The notes beneath the pieces are model-generated. The model saw only the letters and a program-made list of their open reading frames with translations, made no database searches and was not told the origin of the DNA. Made by a program: the position numbers and the translations under genes. Source: Leishmania infantum JPCM5 (taxonomy: Eukaryota; Euglenozoa; Kinetoplastea; Trypanosomatida; Trypanosomatidae). Taken from it: 64,000 bases of DNA. How positions within the stretch are numbered: the first letter of the stretch is position 1; every line of letters begins with the position of its first letter. This document shows, piece after piece, positions 29,865 to 40,430 of this stretch. The DNA lies in contig NC_009412.2 of NCBI RefSeq assembly GCF_000002875.2, forward strand, positions 633,001 through 697,000, given 5' to 3'.

Positions 29865-32800
29865 TCAGTGGAAAGGGGAGGGAAAATCGGCCTCCTGCCG
29901 CGTTCGCGGTGAGTACATCTTAGAAACGCTCTGGAACGCCGCTGTGCGCTGCAGGCGCCGTAGGTAGCGCTCACGTTCTCCGCGTGTTTTCATGTCCTCG
30001 TACCGGCTTTCCTGGAAGGGAGCAGCGTGATCGTGTGGCTGTCCGCGACGGCGCCGCGGCAGCTTTCGCTTCGGCCAGCCATCCGACGTTCTGCCCTCGT
30101 ATGAGCTGCCCTGGTCCTCTCCTTCGTCCTCCAGGGCGATCCTGTCATAGCCGAGGAGGAGATGCTGGTTGTGGCTCCTGTGAATGTCAGCGCGCACGAG
30201 CCGGAGAGGAAGCACGCGCCGCCCCTTTGCCAGGCGCATGTAGCGGAAAAGGCGGCGCTGCGGAAGGTAGTGGAGGTACCGCGGACACACGTGCGCCTCC
30301 GAGACGCCATCGGCATCCTGCGCGGCGCCGAGCGTGTTCTGGCCCCGTTGCCGATACCACGATGCAAGGGGCGCATGAGTGCCGGTTGACGCAGTCGGAA
30401 GCATTGCACCGCCTGTGCTGCGAGGCAACGGTACCAGAGAGGGAGCGTCCATGAGCACGTTGGAGTCGGAATAGTGCGGCAGCCAGCCATGCGCGCGACC
30501 GACCCGGCGATCGAGCAGGTGGATCAGCTTCTGGAGATGGAGCACGCGCTGGTGCTCCAGCGGCCAAGCGGCAGCCAAGCCGCGCTTAATCAAGCGCTGT
30601 CTGTGTTTGGCGAGGCGCTCACGGTTTTTAGCCTCGGCGTGCTGCTGTTTCGTGTGCCAAAGCTCTTTCATCTTGGCAATGATGGCTCGCAGCAGCAGTT
30701 GGGCCTTCATCTGCTCGTAGAGAATTCGCTCCACCTCGGCGGCCGCGTCTGCGCAAGATGCGCGGTGATGCCTCGCTGCCTCGTCAATGGCGCCGTCCCT
30801 CATGACAAGTGTGTGCGTTGGGCGCCGCTGCGCCTTTGGCTGTGGCGGGAACGACGCCATAGAAGGACGCTGCTTCTCAACATCGCCATCACCGTCTTCT
30901 GGTGATGCCACCGCTGCTTGAGAGAGACGGCTCCGTGTCGATGCAAACGCGTCATGCAACGGCCGCGGCGACAACACCGACACGCCACCGCCTGCGCTGT
31001 TAATATGGCTGCCTCGTTTTGTCGTGATGGTGCTGCTGAGGTTCATCTGCGGTGCACGCAGGCCCAGGCCTGAACCACGGCCCCGCTCATCCTCATCCGC
31101 CTCTGATGCTTTAAACTGCTCAAGCATTGGCGGAACCGAACCTGATGTGCAGAAAGGTCTCTCATGCGTGAAGGATGCGGCTGTCGCGGGATCGGCTGTA
31201 TTGGTCAAACCGTCAGCACCGCCTCCTGCTTGAGACTCTCCACCGCGCAACCCTGGCAAAGGGCTGCTGTGGGAGAAGGCCGGCGCTGCACCTGCCACGG
31301 GTCCACCCCTTTCTTTCTCAGCCGGTGATGGTGCTGCAGCGTGGACAGACCCCTGCAGCAGTGCGCGAGCAGCCTGCTCCATCAGCTCCGAGATCACGGT
31401 GTCGTACCGCACAGGGTCCATCATGAAGAGCTCACGAGCATCTTCCTGCAGCTGGTCCAGCTCCGTACGCAGCGCAAGCGTGGCTGCACCCTTTGTCGCC
31501 TGCAGCGAGCGCTTGTTTGCCGCCGGGTCGACGCCGCCGACTCCAGTCGCGCCGTGACGCGGGAATTCGCCACTAATGGTTTGCAGGAACTTCTGCACGT
31601 GCGATAAAGTCTCCGTATCAGCGGCTGCCGCTGCCGCAGCCCCGGTTGTGGGCAACACGGAATGCGCCGCTGCCAGGGGCGACAGCGAAGCAACAGGAGC
31701 AGCGTCCGTCGTCTTGTGGAAGGCAGCGGCGCCCCCTCGTGTGTCGGAATCGAGACCGGCGCGCCTTCCAGTACCGCTGCTGACGGGTCGCCCACGCGCC
31801 ATGTCGCGAAGCGACGGGCCTAGCAAGCTTGCCGCGGCTTCACGTGGGAGCAGCATGTACGGCTTTGCGCTGCCCGGCGTCCGCTCCACTACCACGACCG
31901 GTGGCGGCACGAACGCCTCCTGCTCCGCCCTGTCGCTTACCGGATCGATACCCTGCGGCGGCGCTGGTGATGTGCGGGCGGCGCCAGCCGGTGCGGCGGG
32001 CGACTTCGTGGCAGAGCTGTGAGCAGGCTTTGCCTTACGAGGTGTTTTGTGCGGCGGCTGTGGGTTCGCGGGCGACAGTAGTGGCAGCGGTGGCGTGGTC
32101 GGCGCGCCGGCGGCACCGTCGTCAGGGAAGTCGAAGCGAATGCATTCACCGCCGTGGCTCCCCACCTCTAGGGAGTGAAGGGGACGTGACTGCGAGGTGA
32201 TGAGCAACGGCGGCGGCATCGTCCTCGGTTTCGCCGATGGCGACCTTGCAGACTCGGAGACAAGGTGCGCCCTGGATGTCGAGGCCTCCGGCACGAACCG
32301 CCCACCTGAGACTCGCCCGGTGGCGGTTTGCTCGCCTCCACCATGCTGCTCCTGCCTCTTTTGGGGGGATGACGACAGTTGGGGGGCGTCGATCAAAGTG
32401 GCGGGGAAGAGCGGTGGAGCATGGCTGCCGGTGCGAGAAGCGCCACCGCGATGCTCTTCCTCTACGGGCGCTGGCGAGTGAAGCACGTGCGATGCGGCCA
32501 TTTCCTTCTCAGCCGCCAGCCGCGCGGGGTCGGTCAATCCTTCCCCGCCCACGCCGGCTCTGAAGCCGCCAGACCTCACAGAGCCTCCCCTCGCGTCCAC
32601 GCTGCCTTCGGCAGCATCGCCTTCGCCGTCAGCACCGTCCATCATCGCCTGGCGCAGGATCGCCGTCGCGATTGCGTCCACCACAGAAGAAGCTCCGGCA
32701 TCGGCCGCGGACGGGCTCTCCGTCATCCTCTGCCCCTCAGCACCCTTTCTGGCGAACGCGGTGGCGCCACACAATCGCCACCCCTCCATCAAGCTGAGAA

Positions 32801-35800
32801 TGTCGCTGTCGTTCACAGACGCCCGCGCCTGCTCTGAGGCAGACGCGCCGGTCCCGCCACACTCGCTCTTCGACTTTGCAGACGACGCTCTTGCAGCCGC
32901 CACCTCTTCCTCCGTCGCCAACGTCAGCGGCTGCGCCGCACCGACAGCGTCGCCCTCATCGCTGGTCTGCAACACTGTCAATATCACCGCGTTCTTCTCC
33001 ACCGCCTCCATCTCCGTGTGTGCATGCGGCACTCCCCATTCGTCGGCAGGGCGTGGCACGAAGGAGAGAGGCGGACTGTGAGGCAGATGCCTCGGGGTCG
33101 ACAGTGACGGCTGACTCGCTTTGAGAGAGGCGTACGACGGCTGCAGCATCACCGCCGCCGCGCCGGACAAAGCCGTGTTGGAAACGCCATTGATATTCAT
33201 CGGCGAGGCTTCGGTGAGCGCGGTGGCAGTTGCATCGGCGGCTCCCACTCCCGCAAGAGACGTCGGGGATGCTAGCGTGCCTTGCCTCGGCGTCCTCTTC
33301 GCTGTCTCAATGTCCGCCGCTGTGACCGGTCCTGATGCGCTTGGCGTGTGAGCCCTCTCAAGGCTCTGTCCTCCAGGGCGCTTCGATGCGTCGTCGGGCC
33401 CCTTCACCCCCGTCGGCTCCTTGCTGTCCTTGCCAGCAACACTCTCCTTCGACCGCCTCGAGGCCCCGCCGCCGCCAGACGCCGCGGAACAGGTCGTGAG
33501 TGGTGCCCGCTTGGCAGGTCGAACTTTGCGGCTGTCCAGAGACGAGCTGCGCGACCCGCTGCGGCGACTTTGGTCGCCGGTGGGAAGCGCGAAGGTCGCA
33601 GAAGCCGTCGAGTTCGCCTCCCACATGTCGTGCGAGGACCGTCGCCGTTGCTCTCTGCCGCGGGCAGCGTCTATTGCGCCAAACATGAAGGCCTGTGCGT
33701 AGGAGACGGCTTTGCAGGGCTTCGCAGGTGTAAGGGTGAGCAGCCGCCGAGCTGGGGCGCCAGAGGTGACTCTCATTGTCACGAGCGGCCCTTTCGCCAC
33801 TTCCTCCACTGCCGCCCCAGCCTCCACCGTCATCCTCAGGTTCATCAATCGAGGTGTGTTCACCTGCACCACCGCGGCCATAGAACTGGCCGAGGCAGGT
33901 GCAGGAGTGGCGTCGCTGGTGGCACCGTCGAAACCCGGGCTTTCTAACGGCGGAGCGGATAGCGGCTTCTCCACGCGAAGCTCGTAGTAGAGATAGCGAT
34001 TAGGTCCTTTAGCCTCACCGAGAGTTACGCGGCAGCCACTCTTCTTCTTGGGGTGCGTCGCTGCAGCGCCGGCGTGCGCCTCCGTCGCAGCAGCCCCGTC
34101 CCCCGCGAATTTTTGAGGGCTCCTCTTCACTCCGACAACGGTGAAGACAAGGCCTTTGTCCGCGAGGTACTCTCGCAGCAGCTCCGTCTCCACTGGCGCG
34201 GCGGCCACCGCCTCCTCCGCAGTCGGGCGACTTTGCACAGCCGCGCCAGACAGAAGCGTCGTCGCTGAAGGCTTCTTGTCAGGCTGAAGCGCACCGCTTC
34301 TTGGCGACGCCGACCGCGGGGCTGCGGCATTGCTGGGCGGCTTGCCGTGGCCCTCCTCGGTGGAAACCGTCCGCTGCGAGCCGCCAGAAGTGACAGACCT
34401 CTTGTCGCTCCCTGTGCGAGGCCTGTTGCCCTCCTGTCCCCACACCTGCGCCAGCGCTGCCGCCTCCATTTCACGCCTCGCGGCTTCTTCGCGCGCGCGT
34501 TTTGCCGCTTCAAGTTGCAGACGATGCCCAGCCAGCTTCTGCTCCATCTCGACCGCGTACTCGGCGTCGCCTTTGCCGGCACCTTCGTTCAGCTCCCGTC
34601 GGCGGGTTTCGATGAGCCGCACGTAGTTGTGAGTCGTGCACAGTTCATGCAGGTCGTGCAACAACCCAGTGCGCAGGTTGCGCAGCTGCGCACCAAGCAG
34701 CACCTTCTGATCATGACTCGTACTACTGCCACGCCGGTTCTGTCGGTGATGTATTGCTTCAGAGGAGCGCCAGTGTTTCTCACACAGGCTGTCTGCCTCT
34801 AAAGGCTGCACGCCACCATCGGTGGCGGCGATGGCGCCTGGCGTGCTCGAGGGAGGCCGCCGTGCCCATGACAGGCTACCATCCGCACTGCGCCGAGCCC
34901 GGTCATCCCCCGCGGTCACCTCCATCGGCTGCGAGCATGCATCATTGAGGCCTGCCTCCACCTCCTCGGCTCCGTTGATCTCCTGTTGGCAGTCTCGCTC
35001 TGTGGATGGCGACGCTACTTGGTGGTGGAGCCGCATCGACGGCGCCGAGAGCGGTCGGTTCTTACGCAGCTTCGCTGCATCCACATGCTCCAACTCGTAC
35101 TGAGCAAGCACCTCCGACATGAAGCGAAGCAAGTTCAGCCGATGTGAGGGAGCGGTAGACGTGGATGGAACAGCACCGGTGTCCTTCGGGCCCTTCCGCC
35201 ACTGCTGCTGGCCGCCGGCAGCCGGCGTCGGGGTTGCCGTGCTTATACAGCCTGTTTTGTTGCCACCGGTGAGATCGGTGAGGGAGAACGGCACCATGCT
35301 GGGCTCGCTGACCGTTGTCTCGAGGGAAGCGCGATGGCGTTCGTGAGGACCCGGTTCCGCCTTACCACACTCTCGTGCCGTCGTGATGGTCGCGGAGGTG
35401 GACAGTGAACGGTTTAAAGCGCCGCCGGGGATGGGCTGGCAACGTGTGTAGCGCATCAATGCAGCGGCCGTATCCTCATTCGCCGTCAACGGAATCCCAC
35501 CGCGCGCCTGTTCCCCGGCCACCGTCCCCGCGCCCGTTGCCCGGTTCTCGCGCGTCTCCGTTGGCTGGGGATGCTGCATATCCGTCAGAAGCTCCGTATC
35601 GACGCTCTCCATGAGCCATACCATGTGTAGCAAGTTAGACGAGGCTTCGAGCAGGTCCTTCTGCTCCTTCTTCGCGCCCTGCAGCCGCTGCCGCAGCGAT
35701 CGGCGTGGCAGCGGCTCTGCGTCGACAGCGGCTCCTGCTGTCCCGCGGAGCGGCTGTGTCTCTGCGTCTGTCGATGCTACACCGCCCACCTCCACCTCGA

Positions 35801-37238
35801 GAACCTCCTCCACCGAGTCCACATGGTCGTCCAACTGATACACGAGCTGGCGCAGCTGCGTGGCGTCAAGGTTGGTGCTGCCGTTGCACAAGAGGTCGTT
35901 GCTCAGCTTGTGCAGCTGAAACCGCACCGCGGTCAGGTCAAGCAAAGACGCCGAGGTCACTCTATCTGCGGCATGTCCACCTCCTCTGTCTTGGTGACGC
36001 GGGCTTGCTCCGCCCGCTGAAGGCGCTGTCGCCACATCGCTTGTAGCGTGGGGCCCTGGCATCGGCAGCAGGTTCAGCCGCTCCTGCCGCGTCTTCTCCC
36101 TCACGGCGTCGGCCACCTCCACCAAGTCTTCAATGTCCGCTACCGCGTTGGCGCGGCGCCCCACAAGCAAGAGAATCTTCGAGTGCTCCTGCGCAAGAAC
36201 CTGCGCGGCGCGTTCGTTTTCGTCACGAAGCTTTCGGCGTGGGGGCACGGCGCTCGCCATCAACTCGGCCGCCTCGGCCACCAATGAGTCTGCCTTCGCC
36301 ACTGCATAGCCTGCCTCTGGAGCGGCCACCTCGCCCGCCGCTGGGTTTCCTCCACGACAGCGCGCTGACGGGGATGCGGTGACCTTCGTGCCTCGCTCGC
36401 TCGTGTCGAGGCTTGCGAGGGAGCTGCCGCAGGTACTGCTGCCTGAACTGCTCTTGGGACGCGACAAGCGAGGGACGCTGGGTGGCAAATGCTCATTGGT
36501 GCACCCTCTACCGCGTCTGCGCAGGTGACCCGTTAGCCCACCCGGAGCGTTTTCAGATGTCCGCGATGCGGCCAAAGCATCCGGGCCCCCGTGTCGACGT
36601 CGCTGAGCGCTACCTGGCGCCTGCGAGACGTGCAAGCGTGGCATCACCGAAGGATCGTCGCCGCTTCTAGCATGCGCCGAGTCAGTCTTTGGCAGTGCCG
36701 TGTTTGGAGGGATTAAAGGGGAGCTACGAGGAAAGGCAGAGTCGCCGTTGTTGGGCACCTCAAGAGAGGTAACGCGCCGATGCCTCCGGCGATTGGCAGC
36801 AGTCGTAGACGCCGCCTCGCCGTCCTGCCGGGTGCCCACAACGCCGGCAGCGAGGGAGGAGGCCAGCGATATGGCACAGAGGCCTCTGCGGGCGCTGTGT
36901 TGAGGGCGCATGGATGGCGCCTTGCAACCGCCGGCACATTCTCCCTCGGCTGCGGCGACGTCATCGGCCAACTCGTCCAGGCGGCCTCCCTTCCCTCTGC
37001 CTGCGCCACAGATGAAGGTGTTCCCGAGTCGCTGCAGGTAGCGGGACGCGATACCCTCGAGATCCTTCGGCATTCGTCTCCCGCGTCGCGCCGGCGGCGG
37101 CGGCAGAACCATTGAAAAGGCGGAGTCTGCCGCCGCCGATCCTGGTGGATCAGTGGTGCTGACGGCGGCGGCGCTCACCGGCGTGCGAAAGCTGACGGAG
37201 GAATACACGTTGGACGGCGGCAGCATCGCTCTGCTCAT
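29865..37238 (-). CDS. Very large low-complexity hypothetical protein, 2457 aa
   Basis: A single frame of 7.4 kb. The longest form begins with a TTG at 37247; the first ATG is at 37238 (MSRAMLPPSNVYSS), with another in-frame Met four residues on. Most of the protein is Ala/Ser/Gly/Pro/Arg-rich and probably disordered. Islands that look ordered include a helix-rich region about 350-560 (ENERAAQVLAQEHSKILLLV, VRFQLHKLSNDLL, ATQLRQLVYQLDDHVD), a charged helix after residue 900 (KLAGHRLQLEAAKRAREEAA), a beta-rich segment near 1050-1200 (FTVVGVKRSPQKF, YLYYELRVEKPL, LMNLRMTVEAG) and a basic C-terminal region from about 2190 (LLLRAIIAKMKELWHTKQQH). No known domain is recognised. Uninterrupted length is strong evidence that it is coding. 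A structural or cytoskeletal role is possible but not shown. Confidence 0.75.
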   Translation of the reverse strand: MSRAMLPPSNVYSSVSFRTPVSAAAVSTTDPPGSAAADSAFSMVLPPPPARRGRRMPKDLEGIASRYLQRLGNTFICGAGRGKGGRLDELADDVAAAEGECAGGCKAPSMRPQHSARRGLCAISLASSLAAGVVGTRQDGEAASTTAANRRRHRRVTSLEVPNNGDSAFPRSSPLIPPNTALPKTDSAHARSGDDPSVMPRLHVSQAPGSAQRRRHGGPDALAASRTSENAPGGLTGHLRRRGRGCTNEHLPPSVPRLSRPKSSSGSSTCGSSLASLDTSERGTKVTASPSARCRGGNPAAGEVAAPEAGYAVAKADSLVAEAAELMASAVPPRRKLRDENERAAQVLAQEHSKILLLVGRRANAVADIEDLVEVADAVREKTRQERLNLLPMPGPHATSDVATAPSAGGASPRHQDRGGGHAADRVTSASLLDLTAVRFQLHKLSNDLLCNGSTNLDATQLRQLVYQLDDHVDSVEEVLEVEVGGVASTDAETQPLRGTAGAAVDAEPLPRRSLRQRLQGAKKEQKDLLEASSNLLHMVWLMESVDTELLTDMQHPQPTETRENRATGAGTVAGEQARGGIPLTANEDTAAALMRYTRCQPIPGGALNRSLSTSATITTARECGKAEPGPHERHRASLETTVSEPSMVPFSLTDLTGGNKTGCISTATPTPAAGGQQQWRKGPKDTGAVPSTSTAPSHRLNLLRFMSEVLAQYELEHVDAAKLRKNRPLSAPSMRLHHQVASPSTERDCQQEINGAEEVEAGLNDACSQPMEVTAGDDRARRSADGSLSWARRPPSSTPGAIAATDGGVQPLEADSLCEKHWRSSEAIHHRQNRRGSSTSHDQKVLLGAQLRNLRTGLLHDLHELCTTHNYVRLIETRRRELNEGAGKGDAEYAVEMEQKLAGHRLQLEAAKRAREEAARREMEAAALAQVWGQEGNRPRTGSDKRSVTSGGSQRTVSTEEGHGKPPSNAAAPRSASPRSGALQPDKKPSATTLLSGAAVQSRPTAEEAVAAAPVETELLREYLADKGLVFTVVGVKRSPQKFAGDGAAATEAHAGAAATHPKKKSGCRVTLGEAKGPNRYLYYELRVEKPLSAPPLESPGFDGATSDATPAPASASSMAAVVQVNTPRLMNLRMTVEAGAAVEEVAKGPLVTMRVTSGAPARRLLTLTPAKPCKAVSYAQAFMFGAIDAARGREQRRRSSHDMWEANSTASATFALPTGDQSRRSGSRSSSLDSRKVRPAKRAPLTTCSAASGGGGASRRSKESVAGKDSKEPTGVKGPDDASKRPGGQSLERAHTPSASGPVTAADIETAKRTPRQGTLASPTSLAGVGAADATATALTEASPMNINGVSNTALSGAAAVMLQPSYASLKASQPSLSTPRHLPHSPPLSFVPRPADEWGVPHAHTEMEAVEKNAVILTVLQTSDEGDAVGAAQPLTLATEEEVAAARASSAKSKSECGGTGASASEQARASVNDSDILSLMEGWRLCGATAFARKGAEGQRMTESPSAADAGASSVVDAIATAILRQAMMDGADGEGDAAEGSVDARGGSVRSGGFRAGVGGEGLTDPARLAAEKEMAASHVLHSPAPVEEEHRGGASRTGSHAPPLFPATLIDAPQLSSSPQKRQEQHGGGEQTATGRVSGGRFVPEASTSRAHLVSESARSPSAKPRTMPPPLLITSQSRPLHSLEVGSHGGECIRFDFPDDGAAGAPTTPPLPLLSPANPQPPHKTPRKAKPAHSSATKSPAAPAGAARTSPAPPQGIDPVSDRAEQEAFVPPPVVVVERTPGSAKPYMLLPREAAASLLGPSLRDMARGRPVSSGTGRRAGLDSDTRGGAAAFHKTTDAAPVASLSPLAAAHSVLPTTGAAAAAAADTETLSHVQKFLQTISGEFPRHGATGVGGVDPAANKRSLQATKGAATLALRTELDQLQEDARELFMMDPVRYDTVISELMEQAARALLQGSVHAAAPSPAEKERGGPVAGAAPAFSHSSPLPGLRGGESQAGGGADGLTNTADPATAASFTHERPFCTSGSVPPMLEQFKASEADEDERGRGSGLGLRAPQMNLSSTITTKRGSHINSAGGGVSVLSPRPLHDAFASTRSRLSQAAVASPEDGDGDVEKQRPSMASFPPQPKAQRRPTHTLVMRDGAIDEAARHHRASCADAAAEVERILYEQMKAQLLLRAIIAKMKELWHTKQQHAEAKNRERLAKHRQRLIKRGLAAAWPLEHQRVLHLQKLIHLLDRRVGRAHGWLPHYSDSNVLMDAPSLVPLPRSTGGAMLPTASTGTHAPLASWYRQRGQNTLGAAQDADGVSEAHVCPRYLHYLPQRRLFRYMRLAKGRRVLPLRLVRADIHRSHNQHLLLGYDRIALEDEGEDQGSSYEGRTSDGWPKRKLPRRRRGQPHDHAAPFQESRYEDMKTRGERERYLRRLQRTAAFQSVSKMYSPRTRQEADFPSPFH

Positions 37239-38570
37239 GGACGCCAAGCTGCTTCGAGAAAAGATCGTCCTCTGCGTATCGCGTATTGTTGCACGTGTGC
37301 GTGTGCTGGTGAAGCCTGCAAGCTCCTACAGGCTGTGTGGAGAGTGGGTCGGTCTGCGCGTGTATGTTTATCGCCGTGCGCATCTGTTCTGCTGCAGCCA
37401 GCGCTTTCACAGGTGCTGCTGCTGCAAGTGTGGCAGCAGCAGCAGCAGTGGCTGGGAAATGAGGGGGCCGGTAGGGCAAGCAGACAACGCAAAGGAAACG
37501 TGAGTCCTTGCGCACCTGCCGCAGCCGTGCAGAGCCGTGCAGGGCGCGGAAAGAAAGCGAGGGCAAAGGGGGGTGCGGGTGGGTGACGAAGAAGGCGTCA
37601 AGGTCAGCTGCACACATATATGCACATGTACAATCCGTTACGATGGGAGGGAAGAAGCGAAGACGGAAAGGAGTAGGGGGAGGGTCGACCGGCATTCCCT
37701 TTCCTTCTGTGTAACACGCAGTCACAGAAACACGCCAGGCAATATGAGTGAGGAGCAGCGGCGTATTGTTTCTCTCTCTCCCCCCCCCGATGTGTATCTA
37801 TTACGGCAGTGAGGGGTGGTGGCGATGGTGATAGTCGCGACAGCAATGTAAACGCACCATAAGAGAAGACGCCCCACACGTCCCGAAGCAACACCCACAA
37901 GTCAGACAGGGGCACACACACACGCAAGCGGCCCACGCTGCGAGAAGAGTGCTCCGCCTTTCCTTGTCGACAGGAGAGATGATACCGCGGAAACGGAGAG
38001 CGCGACAAAGTCTCTGCAAGGATGGTGCCCATCACATCACGACGGGCGGGGGTGCACACAGTTCGCACACGGCGAAAGACAGAAGAAAGAGAATTCGGCA
38101 GCGAGGAGGAGAGCTCGTCCCTAACCACAGGAGAGGAGAGGGTGCAGCCATCAGCTTGTGGCTGCGTCGGGACAGTCGTGCGCGTGCAACGTGTGAGAAA
38201 GAGTGCTACGTACACGGTGACGAGAGGGGAGCCGATGTTCAGAAAAGGGGTGCGGCGTTGCAGGGTGGAGGCTGAATGCGTCTCTGCACACACCCACGAT
38301 CCCGCGCCCTCTCCTCCGCACACTCGTAGCGGCACTGCCGTTTGCTACGGCGGTGATCCGCCTCCCATGAGGGCAGTCGCCGTGGGAGGTGGCGCACACA
38401 TATACGCACTCCTGGCGCAGCGGCTCGCATGCCGTCATTGGCAGTCCTGCCACTGCCTCTCCACGTCGTATTTGGCCTTTGTATGCACGTGCATGCCGCG
38501 GCGATGCGTTGCAGAATAGCCGCGCTCGCGTGCTTCGGTTCCCTCGCTCCCTCCCCCCTTCCTTTAGAGG
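37239..38570. other. Intergenic spacer, 1.3 kb
   Basis: No supported gene and no notable repeat beyond short CA runs near 37915. It holds the 3' UTR of the SMP-domain gene and the 5' UTR of the 2457-residue gene. Confidence 0.55.
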
Positions 38571-40430
38571 TTAGCTGCCGCCGAAGGACACCGGTATGCG
38601 AACAGAATGTGGTGCGACGAGCGTCTCGCGCAAGATGGAGCGCAGCTCATGCAACACAAATTGCGACACCTCGTGCTCATTCACGTACACACCGCTTCCC
38701 TCCTCAACGCCGTCGCCGTCGGAGATGCTGCTGCTGCCAAAATGAGAATAGAAGTCAGTCGAGGAGCCGCCATCATCGTCGTCTCCGCCGACGATGGCGG
38801 TGATGCTCAGTCGATTCACCACGGACGGCGAGAGCGGGCCCGGCTCGAGCCACACCTCGCACATGTTGTGCTTCATGTTCACGCAGATGTAGCAGTCGAG
38901 GTCGAGGTTAGCGATACAGAACATCATGGGCAGGCTGACACGCAGTGCAACAGCGCCGAGTCGAATCTCATGCTGCACCGCAATGTTCAGCGACAGGTGC
39001 ATCGCACCGCCGTAGGTTATGTGGAAGCGCACGTAGAGGCCGCCAGGACCCAGAACCGAGGTCAGCGAGTCCACCGGCTCCGGCTGCGACGGAAACTGTG
39101 AGGGAGAGGAGGAAGACGGCTGCTGGTGGAGAGACATATCAGCACTCCCAGCACCGCCGCCACCGCCGGTGCTTGCCCCGTCGAAGAGTCGATTTGACCC
39201 CGTCACCGGGTGCGGAGTCTTGGCCCCGGTGTGCGCGCGGGAAGGAAACCCGTGCGAGCACTCGCTGATGTTGTCCGCCGCGGCGGCGAAACCCACGCCA
39301 GGCTCCACGGCGGCGGTGGAGGTGGTCATAAGAGTTTCCGTTGACATGTAATGGCTCACGGTGTACGGGAAAGTTCCGCGCGTCTCGGGCCCGGTGGTCC
39401 CCTGCCCCTCCCTGCCACCACCAAAGAGTCCCCTGCCCTGCTGCTGTCGGTGAAGGTGCTGGCGCGTGCGGCCAGGCGGCCCGTCAATCGCGTTTTCGAA
39501 GGCGACGATCTCGACAAACGGCGGAGTCGTCCCCCATCCCACTCGGCCCACCTCCAAGTACACAATCGGCGGCACCTTGCTCGCGCTTTCCGCTGCGTCC
39601 GGGGAGGGGGACGACGCCGCTGCGGTGGAGCTCGCTGAGCCGAAGCACGGCCACGACGAGCCCACAGGGGTACGATAGACGGCCGCGGCGGGTGCAGCGG
39701 ACGGCTCACCCGCGAAGGAGGCACTCTCTGATGGCCCGCCACCATTATTGCCATTATGCATGTCTGCTGCAAGCACGGTTGCACCTGCACCGTGATAGCC
39801 GCTGTTGTGCAACGGAGAGGCGGTGCTGATGGCTGATCCTGATATAGAGACGCCCGGGCCAACGCCGCTGCCACCGCTACCGCCAACTGAACCGCCCGCA
39901 CTCCCAGGTGGAGGCATCTCTGCTGCCGATGCTGGCGCCGCCGCTCCAACTGCTGACAGACCAGCACTGCTGTGGGGTGCCTGCGTGCCAGAAGGGTGCA
40001 GTGTCGCCACGCTCGCGAGCGTGGAGCTGGCCGACGGGTCAGACATGGACTCCCAGCGACTCGTGGCGGCGCCGGCTGCCGCGCTCGCCGGGATGGCGGT
40101 GAAGCCAGCCACCATCTCCTGCGGGGAGCCGTTGCTGCTGGCGTTGAGTGAGTATTCCGACTTGCCCGCCCCAGCAGCGCTGCCGCCGCCACCGCCGTAA
40201 GCGCCGGCCGAGGAAGAGGCAGCAAGCCCTGCGCCACCGGGGACCGTGGTGGGAGTGGTTGCACGCGTCTTCGCGGCCGCTGAGGCTGATCCGGCAGCGC
40301 CGTTGCTTGTCTGCGCGGCATTTCGGCTGTTGATGCACTCCACCACCTCGGCGAGACGCTTGTTGATGAGTTGGCGCAGCGCCTCTGCGCACGTCTCCTC
40401 TAGCCGACTCCAGTTGAAGTGCAGCGACAT
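38571..40430 (-). CDS. Mdm12-like SMP-domain protein (ERMES-type ER-mitochondria tether), 619 aa
   Basis: The N-terminus MSLHFNWSRL followed by a helix (EALRQLINKRL) matches the start of Mdm12/Mdm34 proteins. After a 250-residue Gly/Ser/Ala insertion the SMP fold resumes: PPIVYLEVGRVGWGTTPPFVEI (287-308, compare the family's LGTIPPEIEI), a second insertion, GLYVRFHITYGGAMHLSL, then LPMMFCIANLDLDCYICVNM. The C-terminus QFVLHELRSILRETLVAP corresponds to Mdm12's FVLEQVR helix near its end. Mdm12 is a soluble lipid-transfer subunit linking ER and mitochondria. No transmembrane segment is visible, consistent with that. Mdm12 is favoured over Mdm34 because of the C-terminus. It is longer than fungal Mdm12 because of the inserts. 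Confidence 0.65.
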   Translation of the reverse strand: MSLHFNWSRLEETCAEALRQLINKRLAEVVECINSRNAAQTSNGAAGSASAAAKTRATTPTTVPGGAGLAASSSAGAYGGGGGSAAGAGKSEYSLNASSNGSPQEMVAGFTAIPASAAAGAATSRWESMSDPSASSTLASVATLHPSGTQAPHSSAGLSAVGAAAPASAAEMPPPGSAGGSVGGSGGSGVGPGVSISGSAISTASPLHNSGYHGAGATVLAADMHNGNNGGGPSESASFAGEPSAAPAAAVYRTPVGSSWPCFGSASSTAAASSPSPDAAESASKVPPIVYLEVGRVGWGTTPPFVEIVAFENAIDGPPGRTRQHLHRQQQGRGLFGGGREGQGTTGPETRGTFPYTVSHYMSTETLMTTSTAAVEPGVGFAAAADNISECSHGFPSRAHTGAKTPHPVTGSNRLFDGASTGGGGGAGSADMSLHQQPSSSSPSQFPSQPEPVDSLTSVLGPGGLYVRFHITYGGAMHLSLNIAVQHEIRLGAVALRVSLPMMFCIANLDLDCYICVNMKHNMCEVWLEPGPLSPSVVNRLSITAIVGGDDDDGGSSTDFYSHFGSSSISDGDGVEEGSGVYVNEHEVSQFVLHELRSILRETLVAPHSVRIPVSFGGS

